Shown: piece by piece, positions 1 through 7,482 of the stretch
Numbering within the stretch: position 1 is the stretch's first letter
How the letters are laid out: the number at the start of each line of letters is the position of its first letter
Assembly: GCF_020171945.1 (NCBI RefSeq)
Contig: NZ_JAIVAP010000013.1
Span: forward strand, 62,001 to 126,000
Reading direction: 5' to 3'
DNA: 64,000 bases
Source of the DNA: Bacillus infantis
GTDB lineage: Bacteria; Bacillota; Bacilli; Bacillales; Cytobacillaceae
Notes under the pieces: generated by a model
The model's input: the letters and a program-made list of their open reading frames with translations, nothing else
What the model was told of the DNA's origin: nothing
The model's database searches: none
Position numbers and translations under genes: made by a program

Positions 1-2
1 AC

Positions 3-791
3 GGGGCGGCAGGCTTCTTATTTTCCTTCCAGATGGTAGTCTTTGCCTTCGTCGGCGTGGAGCTCGTGGGCGTATCGGCAGCGGAAACGAGCAACCCGCA
101 GAAAAATATCCCGTCTGCCATCAATAAGATCCCGCTCCGCATCCTGTTTTTCTATGTGGGCGCCCTGGTTGTCCTTTTATCGATCAATCCATGGACGGAC
201 CTGAATGCAGCAGAAAGCCCGTTTGTGAAAACATTCAGCCTCATCGGAATCCCGGTTGCGGCAGGAATCATCAATTTCGTTGTGCTGACATCAGCGGCAT
301 CTGCCTGCAACAGCGGATTATTCTCGACGAGCCGGATTCTGTTCAACCTAAGCAAAAACAATCAGGCACCGGCACGCCTGAATAAGCTGAACAAGCAGCA
401 TGTGCCGGCCAATGCGCTCTGGCTGTCTGCACTGGTCGTATCCGCGGGGGCTCTTTTGAGCAAGCTTTTGCCAGGGCAGGCCTTTGCCATTGTGACGACC
501 ATCAGTGCAATCTGCTTCATCTGGGTATGGGGTGTCATCCTTATCTGCCATTTGAAATATAAGAGAACGCGCCCTGAGCTGCATGCGGCATCTGCATTCA
601 AGGCGCCGTTCACTCCATTAGTGAACTATCTCGTCCTTGCATTATTTGCGATGATCCTCGTCATCATGCTGATTGCTGAAGAAACAAGGCCGGCGCTCCT
701 GCTGACGCCTGTATGGTTCCTTCTGCTCTATGGGTTCTATTTTTACAGAGGGAAGAAGGAAGCAGCGCTTAAGGTAAAAGAAGTACATTAA
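3..791 (+). CDS. Amino-acid permease of the APC family, C-terminal part (5' end outside window)
   Basis: Integral membrane permease importing an amino acid, probably by proton symport. The frame is open to the left edge, so only about the last 262 residues are present. The stretch GVELVGVSAAETSNP with a following NIPSAINKIPLR segment is typical of the APC amino-acid permease core, and about six hydrophobic segments follow, ending in a basic cytoplasmic tail (GKKEAALKVKEVH). The ATG at 33 lies inside a membrane segment and is not the true start. The substrate cannot be read from this part. No clear terminator follows before the next gene at 861. Confidence 0.85.
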   Translation, partial: GAAGFLFSFQMVVFAFVGVELVGVSAAETSNPQKNIPSAINKIPLRILFFYVGALVVLLSINPWTDLNAAESPFVKTFSLIGIPVAAGIINFVVLTSAASACNSGLFSTSRILFNLSKNNQAPARLNKLNKQHVPANALWLSALVVSAGALLSKLLPGQAFAIVTTISAICFIWVWGVILICHLKYKRTRPELHAASAFKAPFTPLVNYLVLALFAMILVIMLIAEETRPALLLTPVWFLLLYGFYFYRGKKEAALKVKEVH

Positions 792-860
792 GATGGCCAT
801 GATAATCTCCCTGAATTATGCTATAAAGAAAGGGCATAGAAATCAGCCAAAGGAGATTGA

Positions 861-1721
861 ATGATGGAACAAGAATTGATTCTATGGTCAGACAGGATTT
901 CGTATTTAACACCTGTTGGCCCGACAGACAGGCCGATTCTGATGGCTGTCTCAGGGGACAGGCATACATTGATGATAGATGCCGGCAATTCAGCGGCACA
1001 TGCAAAGCTGTTTTTGGAAAAATTAAAAGAAGCGGGGAGGCCGCAGCCCACTCTGGCGGCCATCACCCATTGGCATTGGGACCATATCTTTGGGCTTGAA
1101 GCGCTGGATATTCCGTCGATTGCCTCTGCTGATACAAGGGTGGAGATGGAACAACTGGTCCCATTTAAGTGGGATGATCAATCACTGGCCAAGCGGGTTG
1201 AGGAGGGAGTTGAGATCCAATTCTGTGCGGACGCAATCAAGGAAGAATTCCCGCATCAGGAACGGCCTATCCGGATCAGCCTGCCGGACATAACATTCAA
1301 GGATGAAATGACGATCGACCTTGGCGGCATCACCTGCGTACTAAAGCAGGTGGGCGGAGACCATGCCCCTGACTCTGTGATTATTTATATAAAAGAAGAG
1401 CGGATGGTCTTTCTGGCCGATGCGACTGCGCCGAAAATGTACGCGCCCACCTGGCGCTACACAGCTCAGGCCACCCTCGATATGCTTGAAAAAATTGAAA
1501 TATTCGACGCAGATACGTATATCATCTCCCACTGGAAGCCAATTACAAGAGAAGAATACCAGGCGGAAGCAGACCTGCTCCGGACTCTGGCCCACTTAGC
1601 GGCAGCTTACGGGGGCGATCAGGAAAAGATGGAAAAAGGGCTAGAAGCAGCCTATGGCCGGGAGCTTACCAATGAAGAACAAGAAACGCTTGTGTACTTT
1701 GTGAATGGCTTTAAAGGATAG
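861..1721 (+). CDS. MBL-fold metallo-hydrolase
   Basis: Cytosolic metallo-beta-lactamase-fold hydrolase of 286 residues; substrate unknown. The metal-binding HxHxDH motif is at about residues 70-75 (HWHWDH), followed by a later histidine (GGDH), the bridging aspartate (FLADAT) and a C-terminal histidine (IISHW). This is the full set of ligands for a two-metal site, so the enzyme should be active. ATG at 861 is preceded by AAAGGAGATTGA. The last third is helical and unlike the core. A very small membrane-protein gene follows with overlapping signals, suggesting one transcript down to cutC. Confidence 0.85.
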   Translation: MMEQELILWSDRISYLTPVGPTDRPILMAVSGDRHTLMIDAGNSAAHAKLFLEKLKEAGRPQPTLAAITHWHWDHIFGLEALDIPSIASADTRVEMEQLVPFKWDDQSLAKRVEEGVEIQFCADAIKEEFPHQERPIRISLPDITFKDEMTIDLGGITCVLKQVGGDHAPDSVIIYIKEERMVFLADATAPKMYAPTWRYTAQATLDMLEKIEIFDADTYIISHWKPITREEYQAEADLLRTLAHLAAAYGGDQEKMEKGLEAAYGRELTNEEQETLVYFVNGFKG

Positions 1722-1725
1722 GGGG

Positions 1726-1866
1726 ATGAAGATGGCGAAAAAGAGATGGCTGGTAATTCTGCTGCTTCTATTAATCGCAGCAGGTGTATTGGATATCATG
1801 TTTGAGGGGCTGTTTTTTCAAATGCTGCCCGATTTAATCCAATCTAATTTAAGAGACATGCTTTAA
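1726..1866 (+). CDS. Small single-span membrane protein
   Basis: A 46-codon gene: a basic start (MKMAKKRW), one strongly hydrophobic segment (LVILLLLLIAAGVLDIMF) and a short amphipathic tail. It starts 4 nt after the MBL gene stop. AAAGG at 1713 serves ATG 1726, while GGGGG at 1721 would serve the alternative ATG at 1732. It is squeezed between the MBL hydrolase and cutC with about 18 nt to the next start, which suggests co-transcription. No family recognised. Confidence 0.6.
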   Translation: MKMAKKRWLVILLLLLIAAGVLDIMFEGLFFQMLPDLIQSNLRDML

Positions 1867-1884
1867 GCCGAAAGGATGAAGAAG

Positions 1885-2517
1885 ATGCTGAAGGAAGTGT
1901 GTGTGGAGAATCTGACTCTGATTCCTCAGAAGATTAACAAAGGCGCCCAGCGCGTGGAGCTGTGCGATAATCTCTCGGTCGGAGGGACAACCGTCAGCCA
2001 TGGCGTTGCAGTGAAGGCAATTGAATATTGCCGCAGACATAACGTGGGAGTCATGGCGATGGTAAGGCCGAGGGGCGGGGATTTTGTTTATAACGCAGAA
2101 GAGATTGCGATTATGGAGGAAGACATTATTCATCTTAAGCACCTCGGCGCAGATGGCGTGGTATTCGGCTGCCTGACGGAGGATGGCTGGATTGATGAGG
2201 AAGCTATGAGCGCTCTATTGAACCTTGCGGATGGGCTTGAGACTGTCTTTCATATGGCGTTTGACCATATCCGGCATGACAAACAGCTGCAGGCCATCGA
2301 TTGGCTCGCGGAGCATGATGTGGATCGTATTTTGACGCATGGAGGGCCAGCTAGTTCGGGGATTCTGGAGAATCTGCCGCGTCTTCAGGAGTATATTGAT
2401 CATGCTGCCGGCAGAATTACTATCATGCCGGGCGGGGGGATTACGGATGAGAATCTGCCTGAGATTGCTGCGGAGCTAAATGTTCGGGAAGCTCATGGGA
2501 CTAGGATTGTTGGGTGA
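1885..2517 (+). CDS. cutC: Copper homeostasis protein CutC family
   Basis: TIM-barrel protein of the CutC family, 210 residues, cytosolic. CutC was linked to copper tolerance in E. coli, but its biochemical role is not settled. Family hallmarks are the N-terminal EVCVEN, the RVELCDNLSVGGTTVS stretch, MVRPRGGDFVY, GADGVVFG, HMAFD and the C-terminal IMPGGGI. The in-frame ATG at 1876 sits directly on its own AAAGG, so ATG 1885, 9 nt after that signal, is the better start. It ends just before an intrinsic terminator at 2538. Confidence 0.85.
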   Translation: MLKEVCVENLTLIPQKINKGAQRVELCDNLSVGGTTVSHGVAVKAIEYCRRHNVGVMAMVRPRGGDFVYNAEEIAIMEEDIIHLKHLGADGVVFGCLTEDGWIDEEAMSALLNLADGLETVFHMAFDHIRHDKQLQAIDWLAEHDVDRILTHGGPASSGILENLPRLQEYIDHAAGRITIMPGGGITDENLPEIAAELNVREAHGTRIVG

Positions 2518-2537
2518 GTGGAATTAGTGAGGAGGGG

Positions 2538-2564
2538 GACCGGACTGGAGCCGGTCTCTTTTTT
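2538..2564 (+). terminator. Intrinsic terminator after cutC
   Basis: GACCGG and CCGGTC pair around a 7-nt loop and are followed by CTCTTTTTT. It ends the MBL-small protein-cutC transcription unit. Confidence 0.75.
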
Positions 2565-2584
2565 GCGCCCGCAAGATGGGCAGG

Positions 2585-2704
2585 TCGCAAATATATCGAG
2601 AAAGTCGCAAATAAAAATTTAAAGTTGCAAATATATTCCAGAAGTCGCAAATATCTTCCGAAAGTCGCAAATAAACTCAAAAACTCGCAAATAAGCGTCG
2701 GCAC
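2585..2704. repeat. Six-unit array of TCGCAAATA at exact 20-bp spacing
   Basis: The 9-mer TCGCAAATA (third unit TTGCAAATA) begins at 2585, 2605, 2625, 2645, 2665 and 2685, an exact period of 20 bp. The 11 bp between copies vary, but the first four units end in AAG just before the next core. It lies between the cutC terminator and the XRE gene. Open frames across it on both strands are repeat-derived low-complexity translations and are not called as genes. Confidence 0.85.
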
Positions 2705-2764
2705 CTCCTTTTTACGAGGAGAAAAAATCACTCATTAAATAGAATATATGCTCTTCCGGCACCC

Positions 2765-2807
2765 TATTACAGAGAGTGTTGACAAAACGTCAACACTCTC
2801 TGTAATA
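2765..2807. promoter_or_regulatory. Perfect 19-bp inverted repeat overlapping a promoter
   Basis: Left arm 2765-2783 (…GAGAGTGTTGAC) and right arm 2789-2807 (GTCAACACTCTC…) are perfect reverse complements around a 5-nt loop AAAAC. TTGACA at 2779-2784 and TAATAT at 2803-2808 (18-bp spacer) form a good SigA promoter inside it. No T-run follows, so it reads as an operator rather than a terminator. It sits 37 bp before the XRE regulator gene, which suggests autoregulation. Confidence 0.75.
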
Positions 2808-2843
2808 TTAATAGAAGTGACATAGCTAGAAAGGAAAGAGAGC

Positions 2844-3482
2844 ATGGCAGAGAATAGCAAGGAAATTGGCGGGCTTCTGAAGGGGCTGCTGAAAGAGCGG
2901 TCACTGTCGATGAGGAAGCTGGGCCAGATGGCGGGGATTGATCCGGCGGTGATCTCAAAGATCGTCAACGGAAAGCGCAAGGCGACTCCTGAGCACCTGC
3001 AGCGGTTTGCCGAGCATTTGAGCGTTCCGATCTCCAGATTATACGAGGCTGCAGGCTATCCAGTCGGCCCCGCATCAGAGCGCAATGACTCAATTGGCCA
3101 AATTCAGGATATCCTTGAAACGGCCCAGCTGATGGACGGGGAGTTCCGCCTCGAAGATGTGAAAGAAGAGCTGGCTAGATTTGAAGAGCTTTCACAGACA
3201 GGGGAAGGGGCCGGCACGATCCTCAGCCAGTTTGATGAGAAGGTCAAAAAAGTGGCAGGCATGGGACCCTTTATCCAGCAGCTGCAGGACATGTACGAGA
3301 AGTTCTCCCTGAAAAAAGGGACAAAGACGGAGCTTGCCCTGATGGGAGGAGCCCTCCTTTACTTCATTGCCGCTGTTGACTGCATCCCGGATTACCTCTT
3401 TCCGGTCGGATATTTAGACGATGCAGTGGTGATCCATTGGGCCATGAACGCCCTTCCGATGAAAAAAACAAAGACCATATAA
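2844..3482 (+). CDS. XRE-family regulator with C-terminal DUF1232 domain
   Basis: 212-residue fusion. Residues ~8-65 are a Cro/CI-type helix-turn-helix (RKLGQMAGIDPAVISKIVNG, with AEHLSVPISRLYEAAG after it). The middle is acidic and probably helical. Residues ~150-205 form a DUF1232 (YkvA-like) hairpin: LALMGGALLYFIAAVDCIPD then YLFPVGYLDDAVVI. DUF1232 proteins are usually membrane associated, so this may be a membrane-tethered or membrane-sensing regulator; that is inference. Start ATG 2844 has AAAGGAAAGAG upstream. The strong palindromic promoter-operator is immediately 5'. Confidence 0.8.
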   Translation: MAENSKEIGGLLKGLLKERSLSMRKLGQMAGIDPAVISKIVNGKRKATPEHLQRFAEHLSVPISRLYEAAGYPVGPASERNDSIGQIQDILETAQLMDGEFRLEDVKEELARFEELSQTGEGAGTILSQFDEKVKKVAGMGPFIQQLQDMYEKFSLKKGTKTELALMGGALLYFIAAVDCIPDYLFPVGYLDDAVVIHWAMNALPMKKTKTI

Positions 3483-3497
3483 AGGATTGGAGATAAC

Positions 3498-4463
3498 ATG
3501 AGCAGACTAGCACGCAAGAAAAAGAAAAAACGCGGATGGAAAGTATTAACTGTCCTGATGCTGCTGATTGTGGCAGCCGGCGGCTATTTCGTCTACCAAT
3601 ACCAGGCGGGTGTCGACATGGCAGACCCGGTGAAGGCAAAGCAGCAGGAGGAGATTGAGTTCAACGGGGTGAAAAGCCTCGATGAAAAGATTAATGTCCT
3701 TCTGCTTGGGGTCGATGCACGTCCGGATGAAGAAAAGTCCCGCACTGACTCCATCATGGTCGCACAATATGATCCGAAGGAAGGAACGGCAAAGGTCATT
3801 TCCGTGATGAGGGATATCTACACTGAGATCCCCGGTTATAAAAACTATAAACTCAATACCGCCTTCTATCTGGGCGGGCCGGACCTGCTCCGCGAAACGC
3901 TGAAAAATGATTTTGACCTGGATATAGAGTATTACGCTATGATTGATTTCAAAGGTTTTGAAAAAGTGGTCGATGCCCTTGCTCCGGAAGGCATCGAAAT
4001 CGATGTGGAAAAACAGATGTCCGCCAACATAGGTGTCTCCCTCGAGCCTGGGCTTCAAAGGCTGAATGGGCAGGAACTGCTTGGATATGCCCGCTTCCGC
4101 AAAGATGCCGAAGCTGATTTCGGACGCGTCCGCCGCCAGCAGCAGGTCATCAATGCCATGAAGGACCAGCTCCTGAGTGCCAATGGCGTCCTCAAACTGC
4201 CGAAGATGCTTGGCACCGTGCAGCCATATATCCAGACAAACCTTAAGGGTACAGATCTTCTCGGCCTGATGAAGAGCCTCGCCCTGAAACAGCCGGAGAC
4301 AGTGGAAACCCTGACCATTCCCGTCGAGAATTCATATACAGACCAAAGATATGACGGAATCGGACTGGCGCTCGATATCGACTTTGAACAGAACACAGAA
4401 GCCATCCAGGCGTTCCTGGATGGAGAGCCAGCCAGTGTTGAAACCGGCACAACGGCTGAATAA
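3498..4463 (+). CDS. LytR-CpsA-Psr (LCP) family wall-polymer ligase
   Basis: LCP enzymes transfer anionic polymers such as teichoic acid from undecaprenyl pyrophosphate to peptidoglycan outside the membrane. The protein has a very basic start (ARKKKKKRG), one membrane anchor at ~14-36 and then the extracellular LCP domain (~65-215) with NVLLLGVDAR, SRTDSIMV, SVMRDIYTEI, KLNTAFYLGG, YARFRKD and DFGRVRRQQQ; these include the conserved Asp and Arg residues that bind the pyrophosphate. 321 residues is the usual length. The start follows AAAGGATTGGAGATAAC, 15 nt after the XRE gene. Which paralogue (TagT/U/V type) is not resolvable. Confidence 0.9.
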   Translation: MSRLARKKKKKRGWKVLTVLMLLIVAAGGYFVYQYQAGVDMADPVKAKQQEEIEFNGVKSLDEKINVLLLGVDARPDEEKSRTDSIMVAQYDPKEGTAKVISVMRDIYTEIPGYKNYKLNTAFYLGGPDLLRETLKNDFDLDIEYYAMIDFKGFEKVVDALAPEGIEIDVEKQMSANIGVSLEPGLQRLNGQELLGYARFRKDAEADFGRVRRQQQVINAMKDQLLSANGVLKLPKMLGTVQPYIQTNLKGTDLLGLMKSLALKQPETVETLTIPVENSYTDQRYDGIGLALDIDFEQNTEAIQAFLDGEPASVETGTTAE

Positions 4464-4467
4464 AGAG

Positions 4468-4512
4468 AAGGCTGCAGGCTTCCTGGGGGAAGTGCTGCAG
4501 CCTTTTTGTTTT
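4468..4512 (+). terminator. Intrinsic terminator after the LCP gene
   Basis: AAGGCTGCAG and CTGCAGCCTT form a 10-bp stem with a 17-nt loop, followed by TTTGTTTTTTG. Confidence 0.85.
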
Positions 4513-4581
4513 TTGTCTAATCGTTGCGATTTACAGCATGGTATGCTATGTATGAAGGATATAAAAGAACGGGTGATGGAT

Positions 4582-6273
4582 ATGAGTATGAAAATTTTAT
4601 TTATTGCTCCCTATCAGGCCATGTCGAATTTGATTGAGCAGTGCAGGGTGGAAGCGGGGGTTGATGTGGATGTAAAGGTGGCAAACCTGGAGGAGGCAGT
4701 CCCGATCGCCTCTCAGGCTGAACGTGATGGCTATCATGTGATTATCAGCCGCGGGGGTACAGCCAAAAGAATAGAGAAATATACCAATCTTCCGGTTATT
4801 GATGTACATATTTCAGGCTATGATATGCTCAGGGTACTTACGCTCGCCAATGATTTTCCAGGTAAGAAAGCAATTGTGGGCTTTTCGAATATCACCCTCG
4901 GAGCGAAGACGATCACGGATATACTGGAGATTCCGACAGAGGTATATACGGTTGAACAGGCGGAGGAAGTTGATATGCTCGTCCCTCAATTAAAGGAGCA
5001 GGGCTTCAGGGTCATTATGGGGGATGTGGTTACCGTCAATGTGGCCGACCGCCATGGCCTGGAAGGCATACTGATCCAGTCGGGGAGGGAGGCCATCTTT
5101 GATGCTTTCCAAAGGGCAGGCAGTGTTACGGCCTTATTCCAAAAGAAACAGGCAGAAATCGAGATACTCAAGGCCGCACTTGGAAAAATAGGCACCGATC
5201 TCATTATCGTGGATGAGGATAAGAAGATTGTGTTTGAGCAATGGGGAGCAATCGATCCTTCATCCCTTCCTTTTGAACCACATTCCCTCACAGCCCAGCA
5301 GGTGGATGGAGCATTCAGCTCCACAATCATGGAAGATGAAGCCGGAGGAAAAGTAAAGATGCAGTCTTCGCCATTGGTGACACAAGGAAAGCGGTATGAT
5401 CTCCGCAGCTTCAGTAAGCTTCAAAATGAACGTACGGATAGCTCCGGCTGGCTGGAATCCGTCTCCCAGCCTCCTCTGATCATTCATGAAAGCAAGCCTA
5501 TGAGGGATAGCCTGCAGGATGTGGCGGATCATATCCAAAAGAACAAGTGGAACCTGATTGGCGAAAAAGGGACAGGCAAACGGGATTTGGCCCGCTATAT
5601 CCATCATCAGAAACATCAGGGGCAAGGCTTGCTGCAGATGATTGATGCGGCTGAAGCGGCCCTCGGGAATGTTCAGCTCGATGAGGATATGACAACCGTC
5701 TATATAACCGGCACCAAGAACATGGAGCACATCCAGGTAAAGAACTTGATAGACTTGGCTGAAGTTTGGATCAGAACCGGTAAAACTGTGATTATTGCCC
5801 ATGAAGAGGAGGATTCTCTTTTTCACAGCTGGTTATTTGATGAAAATGCCGCGCGTATTTACCTGCCGGCTCTCAGGGAACGAAAGGCAGATATCAGGGC
5901 AATCACCGCTTATTTTATTGCAGAATCACATCAGGAGAAGGGAACATCCCCGATCAAGATTAAGGAAGACGCATTCCAGCTGCTCGAAACCTACAGCTGG
6001 CCAGGCAATATTTCTGAGCTGAAGAGTGTGGTCTTCGACGCAGCCGGGAATGAAAATGGCTATGTGCTGCAAAAAGAAACAATAGATGCCCTTCTGGATA
6101 AGAAACAGAAGGAAGGAACAGCCCTTCCGGAAAGTTTCCTTGAGGGCACATTAGAACAAATCGAAAAAAGAATCATTCAGGAGTGTATGGTTCAGGAAAA
6201 CTTCAATCAGACTAAGGTGGCAAAACGGCTTGGGATTAACCGTTCCACCTTATGGCGCAGGCTTAAGGATTAA
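4582..6273 (+). CDS. PrpR_N / degenerate AAA+ / Fis-type HTH transcriptional regulator
   Basis: 563-residue regulator adjacent to an acid-sugar operon. Residues ~1-170 form a PrpR_N sensor domain (…IISRGGTAKRI…, VGFSNITLGAKTI…), the type that binds small carboxylates. About 325-475 resembles the sigma-54 activator AAA+ domain: Walker A GEKGTGKR at ~327 and the late YLPALRERKADI and YSWPGNISEL motifs. Residues 540-562 are a Fis-like HTH (NQTKVAKRLGINRSTLWRRL). The GAFTGA loop and a proper Walker B are absent, so sigma-54 activation is doubtful. GGGTG at 4571 favours ATG 4582 over 4576 or 4588; longer upstream starts overlap the LCP gene and terminator. Likely regulates the following operon (inference). 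Confidence 0.85.
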   Translation: MSMKILFIAPYQAMSNLIEQCRVEAGVDVDVKVANLEEAVPIASQAERDGYHVIISRGGTAKRIEKYTNLPVIDVHISGYDMLRVLTLANDFPGKKAIVGFSNITLGAKTITDILEIPTEVYTVEQAEEVDMLVPQLKEQGFRVIMGDVVTVNVADRHGLEGILIQSGREAIFDAFQRAGSVTALFQKKQAEIEILKAALGKIGTDLIIVDEDKKIVFEQWGAIDPSSLPFEPHSLTAQQVDGAFSSTIMEDEAGGKVKMQSSPLVTQGKRYDLRSFSKLQNERTDSSGWLESVSQPPLIIHESKPMRDSLQDVADHIQKNKWNLIGEKGTGKRDLARYIHHQKHQGQGLLQMIDAAEAALGNVQLDEDMTTVYITGTKNMEHIQVKNLIDLAEVWIRTGKTVIIAHEEEDSLFHSWLFDENAARIYLPALRERKADIRAITAYFIAESHQEKGTSPIKIKEDAFQLLETYSWPGNISELKSVVFDAAGNENGYVLQKETIDALLDKKQKEGTALPESFLEGTLEQIEKRIIQECMVQENFNQTKVAKRLGINRSTLWRRLKD

Positions 6274-6289
6274 TTAAGCCTGTTTTTTA
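6258..6289 (+). terminator. Intrinsic terminator overlapping the regulator stop codon
   Basis: CAGGCTTAA and TTAAGCCTG pair across the stop codon, followed by TTTTTTAT. It separates the regulator from the permease operon, which therefore has its own promoter. Confidence 0.85.
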
Positions 6290-6363
6290 TATTTATATAT
6301 GTTTAAAAATGCAACGTTTTTTAGATGTTGAAGATAAACGCATCACTTTTTTCGTGAAAACCA

Positions 6364-6411
6364 TTGCAAAATCCAATGAAAACGATTACTATAAGTTTGT
6401 AAACGATTTCA
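6364..6411 (+). promoter_or_regulatory. Promoter with two tandem cre (CcpA) sites
   Basis: TGTAAACGATTTCA at 6398-6411 matches the cre consensus TGWAANCGNTNWCA at every position. TGAAAACGATTACT at 6377-6390 matches all but the last base. They start exactly 21 bp apart. TTGCAA (6364) and TACTAT (6387) with a 17-bp spacer form a plausible promoter, so the first cre covers the -10 and the second lies just downstream of it. This predicts carbon catabolite repression of the acid-sugar operon. Confidence 0.75.
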
Positions 6412-6453
6412 GTATGTTTTAAATTTCAACAATGATAAAGGGGATGCTATACT

Positions 6454-7434
6454 ATGAGAATAAAGGCAGGTCTTGAAAGAATTCCCGGCGGCATGATGGT
6501 TGTTCCACTGTTGCTTGCTGCCACTATAAATACATTTGCTCCAAATCTACTAAGAATCGGCAACTTTACTGAAGCCTTATTTGTAAACGGTGCCAGCACG
6601 CTGATCGCATTGTTCCTCCTATGTACAGGGGCTCAGATTAATGTAAAATCCTTCGGGGTTTCCGTGGGAAAAGGCGCCACACTGCTTGCAACCAAATGGG
6701 CAGTCGGTGCAGTCGCAGGTTTGATTGCTTATATGTTTGCCGGTGATAACGGATTGTTCCTTGGACTTGCTCCAATTGCTGTCATTGCCGCAATGACAAA
6801 TAGCAACGGCGGTCTGTTCGTTGCCCTTGTAGGACAGTACGGCAGCAAAGAAGACCGTGCGGCTTACTCACTGCTGGCTTTGAATGATGGCCCTTTCCTG
6901 ACAATGGTTGCACTATCGATTTTCGGTGCTATGGGCTTTGTAAACGGAATGTTCTCTTTCCAATCTTTCATTGCTGTTCTTCTTCCAATCGTGGTCGGAA
7001 TGGTGCTTGGAAACCTGGATGATGAAATGCGCACCTTCCTTGATAAAGGCAGCTCTATGCTGATCCCTTTCTTCGCCTTTGCGCTTGGTATGGGAATCGA
7101 CTTCGGCGCTATCGTCAATGGCGGTCTGACAGGTGTTGTTCTTGGCTTCCTGACTGTTTTTGTAACAGGAACTGCCGGCTACTTCGTCTTCAAAGCATTG
7201 AAATGGAACCCAATTGTTGGGGCAGCAGAAGGCTCAACTGCAGGGAATGCGGTAGCAACTCCAGCTGCAATCGCAGCGGCAAGCGCGAGCTTTTCCCAGT
7301 ATGCTGATCTGGCGACAGTCCAGGTCGCAGCTTCCACAGTAACAACAGCAATCCTTCTGCCATTGTATATCGCCTTCCTCGTGAAGCGAATGGAGAAAAA
7401 AGGGTATGATTTCAGCAAAGAGGTTAACCGGTAA
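6454..7434 (+). CDS. 2-keto-3-deoxygluconate permease (KdgT) family transporter
   Basis: 326-residue inner-membrane permease with about ten hydrophobic segments. The family is recognised from the start ERIPGGMMVVPLLLAATINT, the LLCTGAQINVKSF stretch, MTNSNGGLFVALVGQYG and AAEGSTAGNAVATPAAIAA. KdgT imports keto-deoxy sugar acids by proton symport; because a four-carbon acid-sugar kinase and a PdxA-like dehydrogenase follow, the substrate here is more probably a C4 aldonate such as D-threonate or D-erythronate (inference). AAAGGGG lies upstream of ATG 6454. Confidence 0.85.
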   Translation: MRIKAGLERIPGGMMVVPLLLAATINTFAPNLLRIGNFTEALFVNGASTLIALFLLCTGAQINVKSFGVSVGKGATLLATKWAVGAVAGLIAYMFAGDNGLFLGLAPIAVIAAMTNSNGGLFVALVGQYGSKEDRAAYSLLALNDGPFLTMVALSIFGAMGFVNGMFSFQSFIAVLLPIVVGMVLGNLDDEMRTFLDKGSSMLIPFFAFALGMGIDFGAIVNGGLTGVVLGFLTVFVTGTAGYFVFKALKWNPIVGAAEGSTAGNAVATPAAIAAASASFSQYADLATVQVAASTVTTAILLPLYIAFLVKRMEKKGYDFSKEVNR

Positions 7435-7482
7435 TTTTACGGTAATATAGAAGAAATTCCAGCAACTAAGGGTGTGACTGCA

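Noticed and set aside
2585-2704. CRISPR array
   Set aside because: The repeated core is only 9 bp with 11-bp gaps, far below CRISPR repeat and spacer lengths, and no cas genes are present.
2501-2738. Open frames across the 20-bp array on both strands
   Set aside because: They are translations of the repeated unit (FATF, YLRL on one strand), begin inside the terminator and have no real coding pattern.
4351-4581. Longer start for the PrpR_N regulator overlapping the LCP gene
   Set aside because: It would run through the LCP terminator and has no family match; the PrpR_N domain begins at MKILFIAPYQ.
6290-6453. Sigma-54 (-24/-12) promoter expected from the PrpR/AAA+ regulator
   Set aside because: No GG-N10-GC element was found; a SigA-type promoter with cre sites explains the region better.
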